A stretch of 64,000 nucleotides of DNA from Artocarpus heterophyllus (lineage: Eukaryota > Streptophyta > Magnoliopsida > Rosales > Moraceae). A model generated the notes under the pieces. The model was given only the letters and a program-made list of their open reading frames with translations, made no database searches and was not told the DNA's origin. Of the stretch, positions 1 to 11,074 are shown piece by piece. The translations under genes were made by a program, and so were the position numbers. The first letter of the stretch is position 1, and every line of letters starts with the position of its first letter. The stretch spans positions 20,547,110-20,611,109 of the forward strand of contig CM046347.1 in NCBI GenBank assembly GCA_025403435.1, written 5' to 3'.

Positions 1-526
1 GCCTATGGCGCAGTAAAAAGATCACACGTTTTCAAGTGGATTTCATCCGATATTGATCAGAATTTGATTTTGATTTGAGTTTTTGAGACCTAATCTGATA
101 AGGACTGACCCTAGACCCAACCTCTATATAAAGGGAGTAAGTCTTAAGAGTTACTCAGATTAATTGAGAGATTAAGAGTGATACTCTGCTAGTGAGAATC
201 TGAAAACTCCCTGAGAGCTTTTGTTCTCAAATCACGAACACTTGCTTTGGGTTCTCTTAATTGGTTGGAAGGAGAGTCACTTGGTGGAAGAGCTGTACGT
301 GTGAGCCCACACTCACTCCAGTCGTGGATAGAGAATAGCAAAAAAGACTAGTTGGTTGAGGCTATTCTAGAACGTTACTTTTCTTTACGTTTAGCGAGAG
401 TTCTTCGGCATACAAATGTTAGTAAGATCTAGTTAATCTATGTATATAGCATGTCAAACCTATGTTTTGGAAATACTCTGATGTAAAATTTTTAAAACTC
501 TACTGCGTACTATTTTTTCCAACAAT
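1..526 (+). mobile_element. LTR-like fragment at the left edge
   Basis: This stretch looks like the downstream part of a retrotransposon LTR. It has a good TATA box (CTCTATATAAAGGG, about 122-135), then a leader-like segment, and closes with TTTTTCCAACA near 526 before the sequence turns to plain AT-rich DNA. No coding frame is present and the left end lies outside the window, so neither the partner LTR nor a target duplication can be checked. It could also be the promoter of another repeat class. The call rests only on the TATA box, the CA-type end and the change in composition. Confidence 0.3.
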
Positions 527-1366
527 ATCTTGTTAAACATTCCTCATAAAATGTTTTTCATAAATATTTTTCATAAAACATCTTTCATTAAATGTTTTTC
601 ATAAACATTTCCCATAAAAATGTTTCTCAGAAGTAATGTAAGTAATGTCATAACACATGATTCCATTATATGCTCAATTATGAACTTGTTATCATCATTC
701 TTACATGACTTAAACTATGGGTCCAAGTGTAGGTACCAAAAGCACATGACTGTCAAATACCGAGGCCGTAACATAACTTAACTTGAATCTCTCCTTTGGT
801 CGGAAGGATGGTACCACACTCTCTTATCTTAACTTATGGGTTTAAATTATAGATCTTGTAATCTTAGTGAATATAATGTATGACATAACTTAATGTCTGA
901 AACAATATACATAACAATTGCAATATATTGTAAATCATGACTTAATCTTTAAAACATTATGTATAACAAATACAAATATATTTCAACATATATAAGGCAT
1001 TGGAAAATCATTTTCTTCGTGCTATAGGAGAGGTTTAAAACTTACTTGTTTATCATTCTAGCATTCCCATTTTATCCTTTTCCTTCTATTAGTTGGCTTT
1101 TGTATCTTGTTCAAATGAAACCTGACTATTAGCTAACTTTTTTTATTACTGACTTATTCGATCGATAACGAAACTTAAACGTTTAACGTTCATTATTAAT
1201 TATTTTGTCATGTTACCATTGGTTTAGTTTTCCATTACTTAGCTTGAACATTCCTTAATCAGATTTCACATCTTACTCGATGGTTTTGTTACTTAACATG
1301 ATATAGAACATTTTCCATCCAAGAGCTTTTCACTAAATTAAAGTGCTCAAGCTCCGTTTTAGCTGT
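527..1366. other. AT-rich intergenic DNA, nothing recognised
   Basis: I see no coding frame or RNA gene here. Short TTTTCATAAA-type runs recur around 540-620. Confidence 0.5.
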
Positions 1367-2030
1367 TATATAAAGAGAATGACACTTTTTACCCTTAACA
1401 GGATTTTCGTAAGTCACGTAACTTTACTAAAATTACTTTACTATTTCAATACTAATGGTTTACGAAAAAATTCTAGCTAAGAGGCATTTTCTTAAATCAA
1501 AATTATTGGGATTTGTTTAAGTCATTTTGAAGAATTTGACCATTTTGCCCTTGACGGGTCTTAAAAAATATTCTAAACCTGTTTTAAATCAAAAATTACA
1601 ATTCCTTGCTACTCATAATGTTGTGCAAAACAACTCATTGGTTTCACAAAAAAATCTATTTTAGCCAAACTTTACAGTTTGGACTCGTAATATAGAAAAT
1701 CTTGATGATTTTGCCCTTACCGTGTTTTTCTTTCTTTTCTTGATAAAAACTTTAAATTCCTTTATGCTTAAAATCTATGGTTACTCATTATCCATAGCAG
1801 TGCAGAAAACTAACATTTTACAGTTAAAAATCCAATTCTATAAGGTTTTACGGTTTTGACATAAAATACAAAATCTTAACATTTTGGCCCTCGAAACCAA
1901 AAATCACCGCTCTATACCAAAATATCCAATTTTTTGAAAGGATTAAAGCTTGCAAAAACTCCTTGTTCTAACTTAAATAATTTCATGAAGTTTTCCTCAT
2001 TTTACTGTTTTAAAATTTTGTAATTAAATC
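1367..2030. repeat. Degenerate tandem repeat, period about 170 bp
   Basis: The phrase around TTTTGCCCTT recurs about every 165-175 bases: TTTTTACCCTTAAC near 1386, TTTTGCCCTTGACG near 1541, TTTTGCCCTTACCG near 1709 and TTTTGGCCCTCGAA near 1882. The two central units also share ACTCAT...GTGCA(A/G)AAAC and a TTTACAGTTT/TTTTACGGTTT block followed by AAAATCTTGA. The units are strongly diverged. No coding potential is seen. It may be part of an old LTR or a local satellite remnant. Confidence 0.5.
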
Positions 2031-2800
2031 TTGTAAAACTCGTAACTTAAAATCTATGCAGAATTTTAACAAACAGTTCGCGAATTTTATAGTTTTGGCA
2101 AGACCTACAACTTTTATGTTTTCATCTTGATGTGTTTTGGACTAGCAAAATTGAAATCATTTTTCGACTGGTTCTTATTAGAGTTCAAGTGAACTTTTTT
2201 TCACGAAGTTTGCCTATCTTGATGTTTCCAAATAATTTTATGTCGAACTCAAAAAATAATTCAGCGTCCTCATATACTTAAATCTTTTAAAATTGCTCTT
2301 AAACATACTTTTTGCATCTTAACTTTCTTTAACTTGTTTTTTATCAGTTTTGATCTCATTTAAACCCTCATTTAAGTATTCTAGATGGTGGTCTTGAGTT
2401 CAAGTGTTGGGGGACGCGAAGAAATCCCTGAAGGTCACTAGGTGCTCAGAGGGGACAGTACATATGAGTAATGAGTATAAGACTTGACTATGTTGGTGGT
2501 CCTGCCAGGTGGGCCCCATATGGGGTTGAGGCATTACAGTCAATTTTTTCAAAGTATTGCTTAATCCATGGTAGGCAAGAGACAATCTAGTGAACTGAAA
2601 CATATTAGTAGCCATAGGAAAAATCCATGAAAAAAATATGCCAAGCAATGCAAAACAAAACACGCTATTTAGATCAAATATTGTTGTTATTGTAGTTGTT
2701 GTTGACGTTAAACAGTTAATATTTTAACTTTGCAAGGCGTTGTTGCAAGAATGATATCTTAATAATTATTCCACTTAACTACGTTATTGATCTATTGTTT

Positions 2801-3066
2801 ACCTTCTCTACGAGATCAAAAATACAATAAATTCCTTTGCAGAAGAAGAAGCTAAATTCAGTTGAAATAAAACATTGTCCTCAATGAGTTAGTTATATAT
2901 TGAGCTTAAAAAAGAAAAGCTATATATATACTTTCTCTACAAGATCAAAAGTACAATAAATTCCTTTGAAGAGGAGGAGGAGGAGGAGGAGGAGCTAAAT
3001 TCAGTTGAAATAAAAAATTGTTCTAAATAAGTTGGTTATATATTGAGCTTAAAAAAGAAAAGCTAG

Positions 3067-3101
<35 letters not shown>
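2801..3101. repeat. 130-bp tandem duplication with GGA and AT microsatellites
   Basis: A segment beginning ACCTTCTCTACGAGATC (2801) and ending AAAAAAGAAAAGCTA is repeated directly downstream, starting ACTTTCTCTACAAGATC (2930). The second copy has an expanded GAGGAGGAGG run (about 2971-2993) where the first has GAAGAAGAAG. It ends in a 34-base AT dinucleotide run (about 3068-3101). The two copies are otherwise nearly identical, so the duplication looks recent. Confidence 0.75.
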
Positions 3102-3102
<1 letters not shown>

Positions 3103-3276
3103 ATTTTAAGTCCCAAAGCATACCAATTAACAACTAAAAAAATGTTTTAGGATATTTTTGATGAGTAATCAATAAAAAAAATGTTTGTCCAAGGATATTT
3201 TGATAATTAATCAAACTAATTTTATTGCAATTCAATTATATATCCATAAAAATTAGGAACGACATTGCTAAACTAA

Positions 3277-4398
3277 TAAGGAAGTAAACATAAATAATTT
3301 TTATACATAGTAGCGCTCTCACATGAGAGAAAGGGGAAAAATCTGTTAGGGTTTTATCTTGTTAAGAGTTTGCCGCCCCCTGTCTTTAGGGCTAGAGTCC
3401 AACGCGGCCCTAGGTTGGTTGTCAGTGCTTTGGCCCAAGAGAAGGGAGCAGCGCAAGAGAAGGGGCCGAGGTGGGAAAACCCTATGGGTAAAAGGTGGGA
3501 GGTTTGTGTTTAGGTTGGTGGTGGCTAGTGGAACTCGATGTTGACGAGATTTGCAGGTGGTATCCATGAGGTATGAGGGAATAGGTAGGCCACGGATGCT
3601 CTTTGTCATGATGTTGGTCTTGGATCCGGGGTTATGATGGCAATGAGATAGTTTTGTAGCTAACAGAGGTCGGCTAGAACATTAAAGGGTGGGTGGTTGT
3701 AGATCCGTGGAAGGAGGTATGCAGTGTGACGAAGATGCTGCTAGAGGAGGACGACCTTAAAGGAGCAGACCTACAATTGTGGGTGGCTGGATTCGAAAGA
3801 GGAGATTGGCCTATTCGGAGGTCTAGTTCTGGTGTTCTTCATTAGGTGGATATTGAATGGTGGTAGCATCAGGTTTCCTTTTACTATGGTGTTATCTCCT
3901 AATCTTTGTTTGGTTTTAGTTTATGTGTTTGTAGAATAAATGTGTCGATATTGTCGTGGCATCGGTGTTGTGTAGTACTTGTGTGCATTAGAGCTGTTGG
4001 TATCATAATAAAGATGGCCTCCACACCTTCGATTTCAGTTTGGATTTAGCAATTGTAGGTTTGTTGTTTTTGGCCAAATTTGGTCCTGTACCAAGTTGTT
4101 TGATCCCTTAGTTTGGAGTGTTTGATCTTGGTTGATTGGTTTTGTCCATGGAGTATAATAGTCCCTTTTAACAAGTCGTGGTCGACTTTAATTTACGTGT
4201 TGAGCGGGTTTTTTCCCTTTAGATGCCGTCACTTGAAATTTGTCTTTATGTTTCATTCATCTTTGTTGATATATCCATCCAGTTAATCGATGGGGTCAAG
4301 TTATCATTTGATGGGGGGTAATGCTAGACTATGTGTGTATTTTTATTAGTATTAATAAAGTTTCCCATTTGTTAAAAAAGTAAGCAAGTAAACATAAA
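3277..4398 (+). mobile_element. Non-LTR retroposon insertion with 18-bp target duplications
   Basis: The 18-base sequence TAAGGAAGTAAACATAAA (3277-3294) recurs as TAAGCAAGTAAACATAAA (4381-4398), one mismatch. The body between them (3295-4380) ends in GTTAAAAAAG, a short A-rich tail directly before the second copy. Long flanking duplications plus an A-tail are the mark of LINE-driven retroposition. The body is more GC-rich than its surroundings, starts near a TTAGGGTTTTATC motif, and has an AATAAAG before the tail. I see no reverse transcriptase or endonuclease frame; short frames inside have no recognisable domain. It is probably a non-autonomous LINE derivative or a retroposed non-coding transcript. 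Confidence 0.65.
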
Positions 4399-7300
4399 AT
4401 GAAAGCTTTATTTAAAAGACTTTCGTTTTTGTTTTTTGTTTTTTTGGTTTTTTTTTTTATATCAAATTCGAGGACTTAATAGTTTTGAAAGAGGTTACTA
4501 GCCAACATAGAGAGGTACAAGTGAAAAATATCGGAAGACTTTGTCAATATTCCATTATGTTCTTATTATTATTATTATTTTTGGGTGTAATATCCGAAGA
4601 CTTTGTCATTATGTTCTCATTTTAATAGGAGAATTTCAATGGCATTTTGCATATTGTTATCATAACATTGAAAATATCTCTCTTAAACCGCATTTATGTT
4701 GTCATAATATTCTAAATATACCACCTACACGCATGTTTTATGTTAACACTCTTGGGAATCTAAAAATAATCTAAAAATAAAACAGTGACGTCTTTTCTAC
4801 AGTCAAAAACATGAATGAAAATGTTGTTTTTCAGTGCTTTTATCAATGAAATCACCCTCCAATTAGATAAAATGTAATCATATATGATTTTTCTCAACCC
4901 TAATTTATAGATCAGCAATATGCTCAGTTCCACCAAATAATGAAGGAAGCCATTTTCATATGCATTTAAACCTATTTTGATGATTCTAGTCAGTAATCGC
5001 TGGTATTCTATTTGAAAAAAAGAATCAGATAAATCACATAATATAAATAGAGTTAAATGATTATATCGGGACTCTTTTTTTTCTCGCACAATAAATTAGT
5101 GAATTTGTAATCCGAAAATGCTAGCGTAGAATATGTTAACCAAGAAAATCTACTCATAATATGGGGACAACATGAGAGTGTCAATATTTTTTTTCCTCTT
5201 TTTTAAGGTCGATAACGTTTGTTTCATTTTTCTATTTACTAAATCCCTTATTCATAGACGTAGCAATAAATTTGCATATCTTGTGTTAGGACAAACATTT
5301 TAGCATATTGGTAAGTATTGTTACTGCAGTCATTGGATTAACTTCTTAAAGATATGGTTGGTAAGTGTTCACATTAAAAATTTGTAGCATAATTACTATA
5401 ATTAAAAAATTAGATTGTAGAAAATTTAATCCAACAATTAAATAATAATGTCTATAAATATGATACAAAAATCTGTTTTACCATGAGTTTCACCAAAAGA
5501 AAATTTCCATCAAAAGATATTGCCTTTAAAAAATCCATATGTATTTTGAAATCACCCAATTTGTCTTTCCCCATTTTATTTTTGTGGCATTTTGGTGCCA
5601 GTTCAAATTATAAAGGCGGTTCAAATTAATATTTGATGGAATAGTTATTGAGGTTAGTTCAAACTATAGAGGCGGTTTTAAACCGGATAAAACATCCACA
5701 ATCCAAACTTGCCCCCCAAATTCATACGGTTTGAACCATTTTCTATTATGAAAACCATTACCATGCTTGTTTACTTCGTAAACTATCACCATATTTGTTT
5801 GACTAGTTTAATCCAGTTCGCCTCAATTCGAATGATCATCACAGTTTAAATTAGTGTTTGATAAAACATTTAATTCGAACTAAACTAACAGTTCAAACTA
5901 AGTTGAGCTGTCCAACTTAGAGTTCAAACCTCCCTCCATTTCAACATTTTATGTTAATATTGAATGGTGATTTTACTCTTATATATTTGTATTTATAATC
6001 TAACACTATTATTTTATGTCATTTTTAATTAAATAACTTTTTTTTTACATATTCTATATTTATTCTTTAATTAAATTTTTTTTTCATGCTTTAAAATAGA
6101 GTTTTTAATACTCATTCAAACACAAATTTAGATTGGATATCCTTTTCAAATTAATACTTTTACTACATATCCAAGTTCAGAATACTATTAAATTTTTTAG
6201 TTCAAATTAGAAAGTTTAAATTAACACAATTCGAACCAATAAACCAAACAGGACATATACTTTTCTAAGCTTCAATTCTCGTTTTAAATTTGATGTGATG
6301 TTTTATTCTTATTTTAAATATTTATATTTCAAATATCAATTTAAAATTACCATTTAAATCATATAGTTTAAAACTTATAATTTAAACTATAAAATTTTAA
6401 ATCCAACCATTTTAAACTCGTGCATCAAACCAATGCTTATTGTTTAGAAAATTCATAGGTGGCAAACTGGCAATTATTGAGCCGCGTGACTAACTAACAG
6501 CCTAAAGCCCCCACGCTCATCTCCATCACAACAATGAAATAAAAATTCACGTGTTGCACGGATCCGTAAGCAAGACTAAAAAAAGTCAAATGCCATGCCT
6601 ATTTTACGTATTTGCCCTTCCCTCAATACGTATAAAGGCCGATCGTAGTAATACGGTGTCGTATGTAGAACCCATTCTTCATGTGCAAATACGTAGCTGA
6701 GGGGAGAGACAAGGGGATATTCTTAACCGGCTTCGCACGAATATCCTGTCCACTCTTTGTGCCCACGCGCCCACGAGAGCATTCTTTTGATTACGTGGGT
6801 CCCACCCTTTTCCATTGGAGCGGGTCCCACAAAGATTAATTTGCCCTGGCCCTGTGGCTTTGTACCCACCGAACAAAGGACCAAGAAGGATTGAAAGGTG
6901 TCTTTCTCTTCTGTCTCCCTCACAAAAGCCCTTCAACTCAAACTGATTTGTCATTTCATGCCATTCAGTTGTTTTCCTCTTTGTTTTCCTTTTCAATTCA
7001 GTCTTGCATCGGATTTCTTATTTACTTCCTTTTCTTTTGTTCTTTTGAGAATTTTCTATTATGAATAATATATAGAAATCCTAAGTCTTTTTTTTTAAAA
7101 AAAAATTATTCTACCAAATTACATGAAATTGATGTATGTGTTATAATTTACTTACTTAAAATTATAATCTATTTGTCACTTAATTGATACAAAAAAATTT
7201 TAATTATTAACTTGAAATCTTTGACATGTTCATTTACTATATCTAGATTTTTTAAGGAATTACTTATTTACTTAATAAAATATGAAACCGTTCAGTAATT

Positions 7301-8639
7301 TCATGTATAATTATGTTTTTGTTATTTTTTCATTGCCTTAATCAACTTCCAATATTAAAGTAAGGCCAAGAAAGAAAAGTACTTTAATATTTATCATTTA
7401 TTCTCTTTATTTTGACATCATATATACAAATATGGACTTTTATTCCATTATAGAATATAACTTTTATTTATTTGATAATAAATTATTGAATTTCTAGAGT
7501 CAATAGCTCGGCGCTAAACAAGTAATTTTCCTTCCATTGAAAAAAAAAAATCTTTAACTGGTTTTTCTGAAACTCATTTAGAACGTGAGCTTTAAGTATG
7601 AGCAAATTTCGAAAATTTTGCTATTTTGGCCATGTGTACTGTGTACCAGTTATTGTCCTCTAACTTTCAAGGCATTAGACTAGTATATCTCAAGGCAATT
7701 TCTGTAATAAGGAGAATAAAAGAAATACTCACTGGAAAATATCTATCTTTTACTTATTAAATATTTTAAAAATATTTTGATTAAGTTTAACGGTTTTAAA
7801 ACATGTATCACTGATAAAGATTCTAACCAGGAAAGCGCCCATATCCAAATTAGAGTGTGTGAAAATTGAAAGATCTGACTACACATTTTTTTCTAAAGTT
7901 GACACGTGTTTAATTTTTTTTTTCTCCTTGAACCATACATATATGGAATTTGAGAATTTTACTTTTTTAGTATTAAATTTCAATCTTACCACTTTTATAA
8001 GTAAGTTTAAAATATATTGCTTCTAAAAAGTGTAAAAACATAGTTGATCATAAGTATTGTAAGTTAAGATGATACAAGCAAGAGTTGTTTAAGGGTATTT
8101 TGACCTTTTTGGTTAGAAAAAATAATATAGATTAAAAGAAAAATAAATAGTAGACATAATAACAAGAGTAAAAAGGTAGTATATCACCTAATTTACTCTA
8201 CATACATATACTAGACAAAAAACAAAATACAAAATATTTTAATTATTACTAGTGATAGACATGCAATGCACGGGCTGGCTGTGTTGATCAAATTCGTTAT
8301 TTGTCGTTGCTTTACAATATTAGATAATTTTGTATGAATGGACAACACCTACGGACTCCATGCAATGCTCTTGTCCTTTCTCAATCAGAAATTCGAAGCA
8401 AAAGAACTTTTTAGAGTATGTTTAGAAACCATGTTAAAACTTAAAAACTATAATACATAAAAGCTTTACATTCTAATAAATTTTTACTTTTTACTTATAC
8501 TATAACAGTTGAAACTTTTTAGTTCCAATAAATTTCTCAAACAACACCCCAGCATTTGGCTCTCCAAAGTTTGCTGATCAATATATGTACACTTGCAGCC
8601 TATGTTGAGCTAGCAGTGCATGTTACGAGTGCTTAAATA
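4399..8639. other. Intergenic DNA
   Basis: Very AT-rich, with frames interrupted in all directions. The part from 5580 to 5960 repeats the words GTTCAAATTATA/GTTCAAACTA and GGCGGTT several times. A more GC-rich patch at 6480-6960 (GCCGCGTGAC, TTACGTGGGTCCCACC) resembles promoter DNA, but no gene follows it. Nothing else was recognised. Confidence 0.45.
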
Positions 8640-8820
8640 TCTTTGAATAGAATAATCAAACTAAACTGAAAATACTTTCCTAAACTCAGTTATAAATAGT
8701 ATAAAATTTTTATATATTACAGTAAAAAAAAATTATTATAGTATAAAACTCTCACATACTACAATAAAAATAATTCCCACTAATAATTTTCACCGTTAAC
8801 CAAACACCTGTTAGTTTCTT
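8640..8820. mobile_element. MITE-like element, family A (diverged copy)
   Basis: It shares with the copies at 43757 and 51475 the core CAGTTATAAA...AGTATAAAACTCTCACATACTACA and the terminal AACCAAACACC (ends near 8812). The left terminus is not clear here. It is non-coding. Confidence 0.4.
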
Positions 8821-9766
8821 ATATCAACCGCCTGAAAAGCCTTTCCAGTATCTAGTATTACCGAAAATCAGGTAAGCCCAATTCCAAATCTAGACAAACC
8901 ACCACAAGGTCCCATCACCATTATTACCAAAAAAAATCCACTGAAATTGGACTGAATTGCTGATACAACTTAAAGGAGTTCCGCAACAGCATATTCATTC
9001 TTTTAAAGCAAAATCTAAAACAAGTAAAAGACATTTTCACATAGATAAAAATGAGTTAGAATATGTTAAAAGTCCCGTAACATCTTGACAAAGAACTGCC
9101 ACCATCATTTTTTTCATTACATATATGAAATCCTCCAATATTTTAGAATGCACTACAAATATCTGCTGCTATTCCCAAGATGGAAGAGTATCTCTCAGAG
9201 ACAGTAGAACGTTTCAAATGTGTAAGAATGACCAAGGATTTCTGCTCCTACAAACACTCACAAAACCTGTACTTTAGTTTTTAGACGTTTATTATCAAGT
9301 TTGCACATGGCACTCATTAAATCATTAAAATCAAATTTATGACGATTAGGGCCAAATTACCAAAAAAAAACAAGTTAGGAGTTTTGACTTTTTTACTCTT
9401 CTTTCTCACTCTCTACCTCTTTTATTTACTCTCTCTCGGGTTTTAACTACAAAAACCATAGGAGGGATTCAATTTATTAGAAATTTATCAAGTGAAAGGT
9501 GGAGAACACACAATTTTAACACAGACTACGAACAACAAAATTAGGAGCTAAGACCAAGGGATCTTAGGCTATAAATTTGTAAGTGTCCAAAAGGGAAGCT
9601 ACAAAAACGTGTATATATATATATATATATGAAGCATTTAATCAAACACATTGCAAGCATACTCTTGTATGTAGGAAGTCTAGAAAATAATCTACAAAAT
9701 TCAGTTATGAAGAACACAACTTTTACACATCCTGTAAAAAAAAAAAAAAAAGATAACTAAAACACG
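8821..9766. other. Intergenic DNA
   Basis: No gene recognised. It contains an AT dinucleotide run near 9611-9630 and an A-run near 9736-9751. Confidence 0.45.
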
Positions 9767-9910
9767 TAGCGCCTAGGCGCTACTGCTGGTCGGCTTGATG
9801 GCGCCTAGGCGCCCAAATTATGACACCTAAGCGCTATGCTCTCGGGTCTTTTTATCTGAAAATTCATCTTCAAGGGCGCCTAGACGCCCAGAAGTTGGCG
9901 TCTAGGCTCC
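9767..9910. repeat. Cluster of GCGCCTAGGCGC-type palindromes
   Basis: Within 140 bases the self-complementary word GCGCCTAGGCGC or a one- to two-base variant occurs five times: about 9769-9780, 9801-9812, 9824-9835 (CACCTAAGCGCT), 9875-9887 (GCGCCTAGACGCC) and 9897-9908 (GGCGTCTAGGCT). The block is GC-rich inside AT-rich DNA. The function is unknown. Confidence 0.7.
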
Positions 9911-10234
9911 ATTTTGTTCCCAAGTCCACTTGTGCTTATTTTCGGTCTGTTTTGTCCCGTACTTTGCTATTATGCATCATCTTTTCTCAAAACCTACAAA
10001 AGAACATAGAACACTATCAAATTCTTATAAATTGCTCAAAACTAACAAAAATATTAAGTGAAAATCATCTAATTAATTAGCCTAAAACTAACTTATCAAC
10101 ACGACATAAAGATGAATTGCATACAATGGGAAAAGGGTGAGATGAGTGGACATGCACAGCCTATAGCAGTGTCTAGCGGTGGGAGAGGAGGGGAGCCGAC
10201 GAAAAAAAAAAAGGGAGAAGAAGAAGAAACTTAA

Positions 10235-10390
10235 GGTCTCGTTTGGTATTGTTTTGAAAATTTTTGAAAATATTTTTGCATGCTTTATGGGGCAAAATTT
10301 TTAAAAACACTTTCAGTATAATTCTAAAAAAATTATCAATTTTTAAAACAAAATCATTTTCATTTATTTTAAAAATACTACTAAACGGTT
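10235..10390. mobile_element. MITE-like element, family B
   Basis: It opens GGTCTCGTTTGGTATTGTTTT and closes AAATACTACTAAACGGT, whose complement (ACCGTTTAGTAGTATTT) matches the opening as an imperfect terminal inverted repeat. A relative of the same length lies at 36885-37042. No coding capacity and no clear target duplication were seen. Confidence 0.5.
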
Positions 10391-11074
10391 TATATTTCGG
10401 TTGATTGAGCAATTTAACCCATAGCAATAGAAATGAAAACAAATTTAAAAGGAGAAAGAAGGTAAAAACTTGCAATATAAATATTCTTGGAAACTCTTTT
10501 GAGCAAGCAAAATTGCTTTGCTGAACTTTTTGCTTGCTTGCCCCTCAAGTTCATTTAACTATGGTATAAACATCGGGAAACACAATCATACGTGGAGACA
10601 ACAAATTTACCAATGAGACCGTATACCAGTTGGTCCTTGTAAATGTTTTATGTTTTAGTCTTCTAAATTATTTTGGTCTATTCTATACTTGATCACGTGT
10701 TGGTTTTCCAAAACGATTTTAGTGAAAATAGTGGAATTATGGTAAAGGTGCAAAACGTATATAATAAAAATTTAACAGAACTTTTATAAAACATGTTATA
10801 ATTTATATTATTTTAATCCTAAATGAATATATACACAATTTTGTTTACCTGGATGAAGAGAGGAAATCGAAGTTCTTCTACCAGAGCTAATCTTTTCTAT
10901 ATAAGACTAAAGCCTTCCTTGGGATATACAGATAGGTGTAAAAGGAATTGAGGGTTTCTAAATGTTAGTCACTCCCTAATCTCAATTCATGAGCAAAGCA
11001 GGTCTTGGGATGAAAAATTATTCTTTTTCATCCTTTCTCTCTACATGCCTACACTAGGTTGTTTGGTAGAGTTT
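10391..11074. other. Intergenic DNA
   Basis: AT-rich, no gene recognised. The last part (10850-11040) is somewhat more balanced in composition but has no clear frame. Confidence 0.4.

Noticed and set aside
3346..3609. Overlapping open frames on both strands near 3.4 kb
   Set aside because: They have no recognisable domain and lie inside the non-LTR insertion.
6679..6996. Minus-strand 105-codon frame
   Set aside because: It sits in a GC-richer, promoter-like patch and shows no known motif or supporting splice structure.
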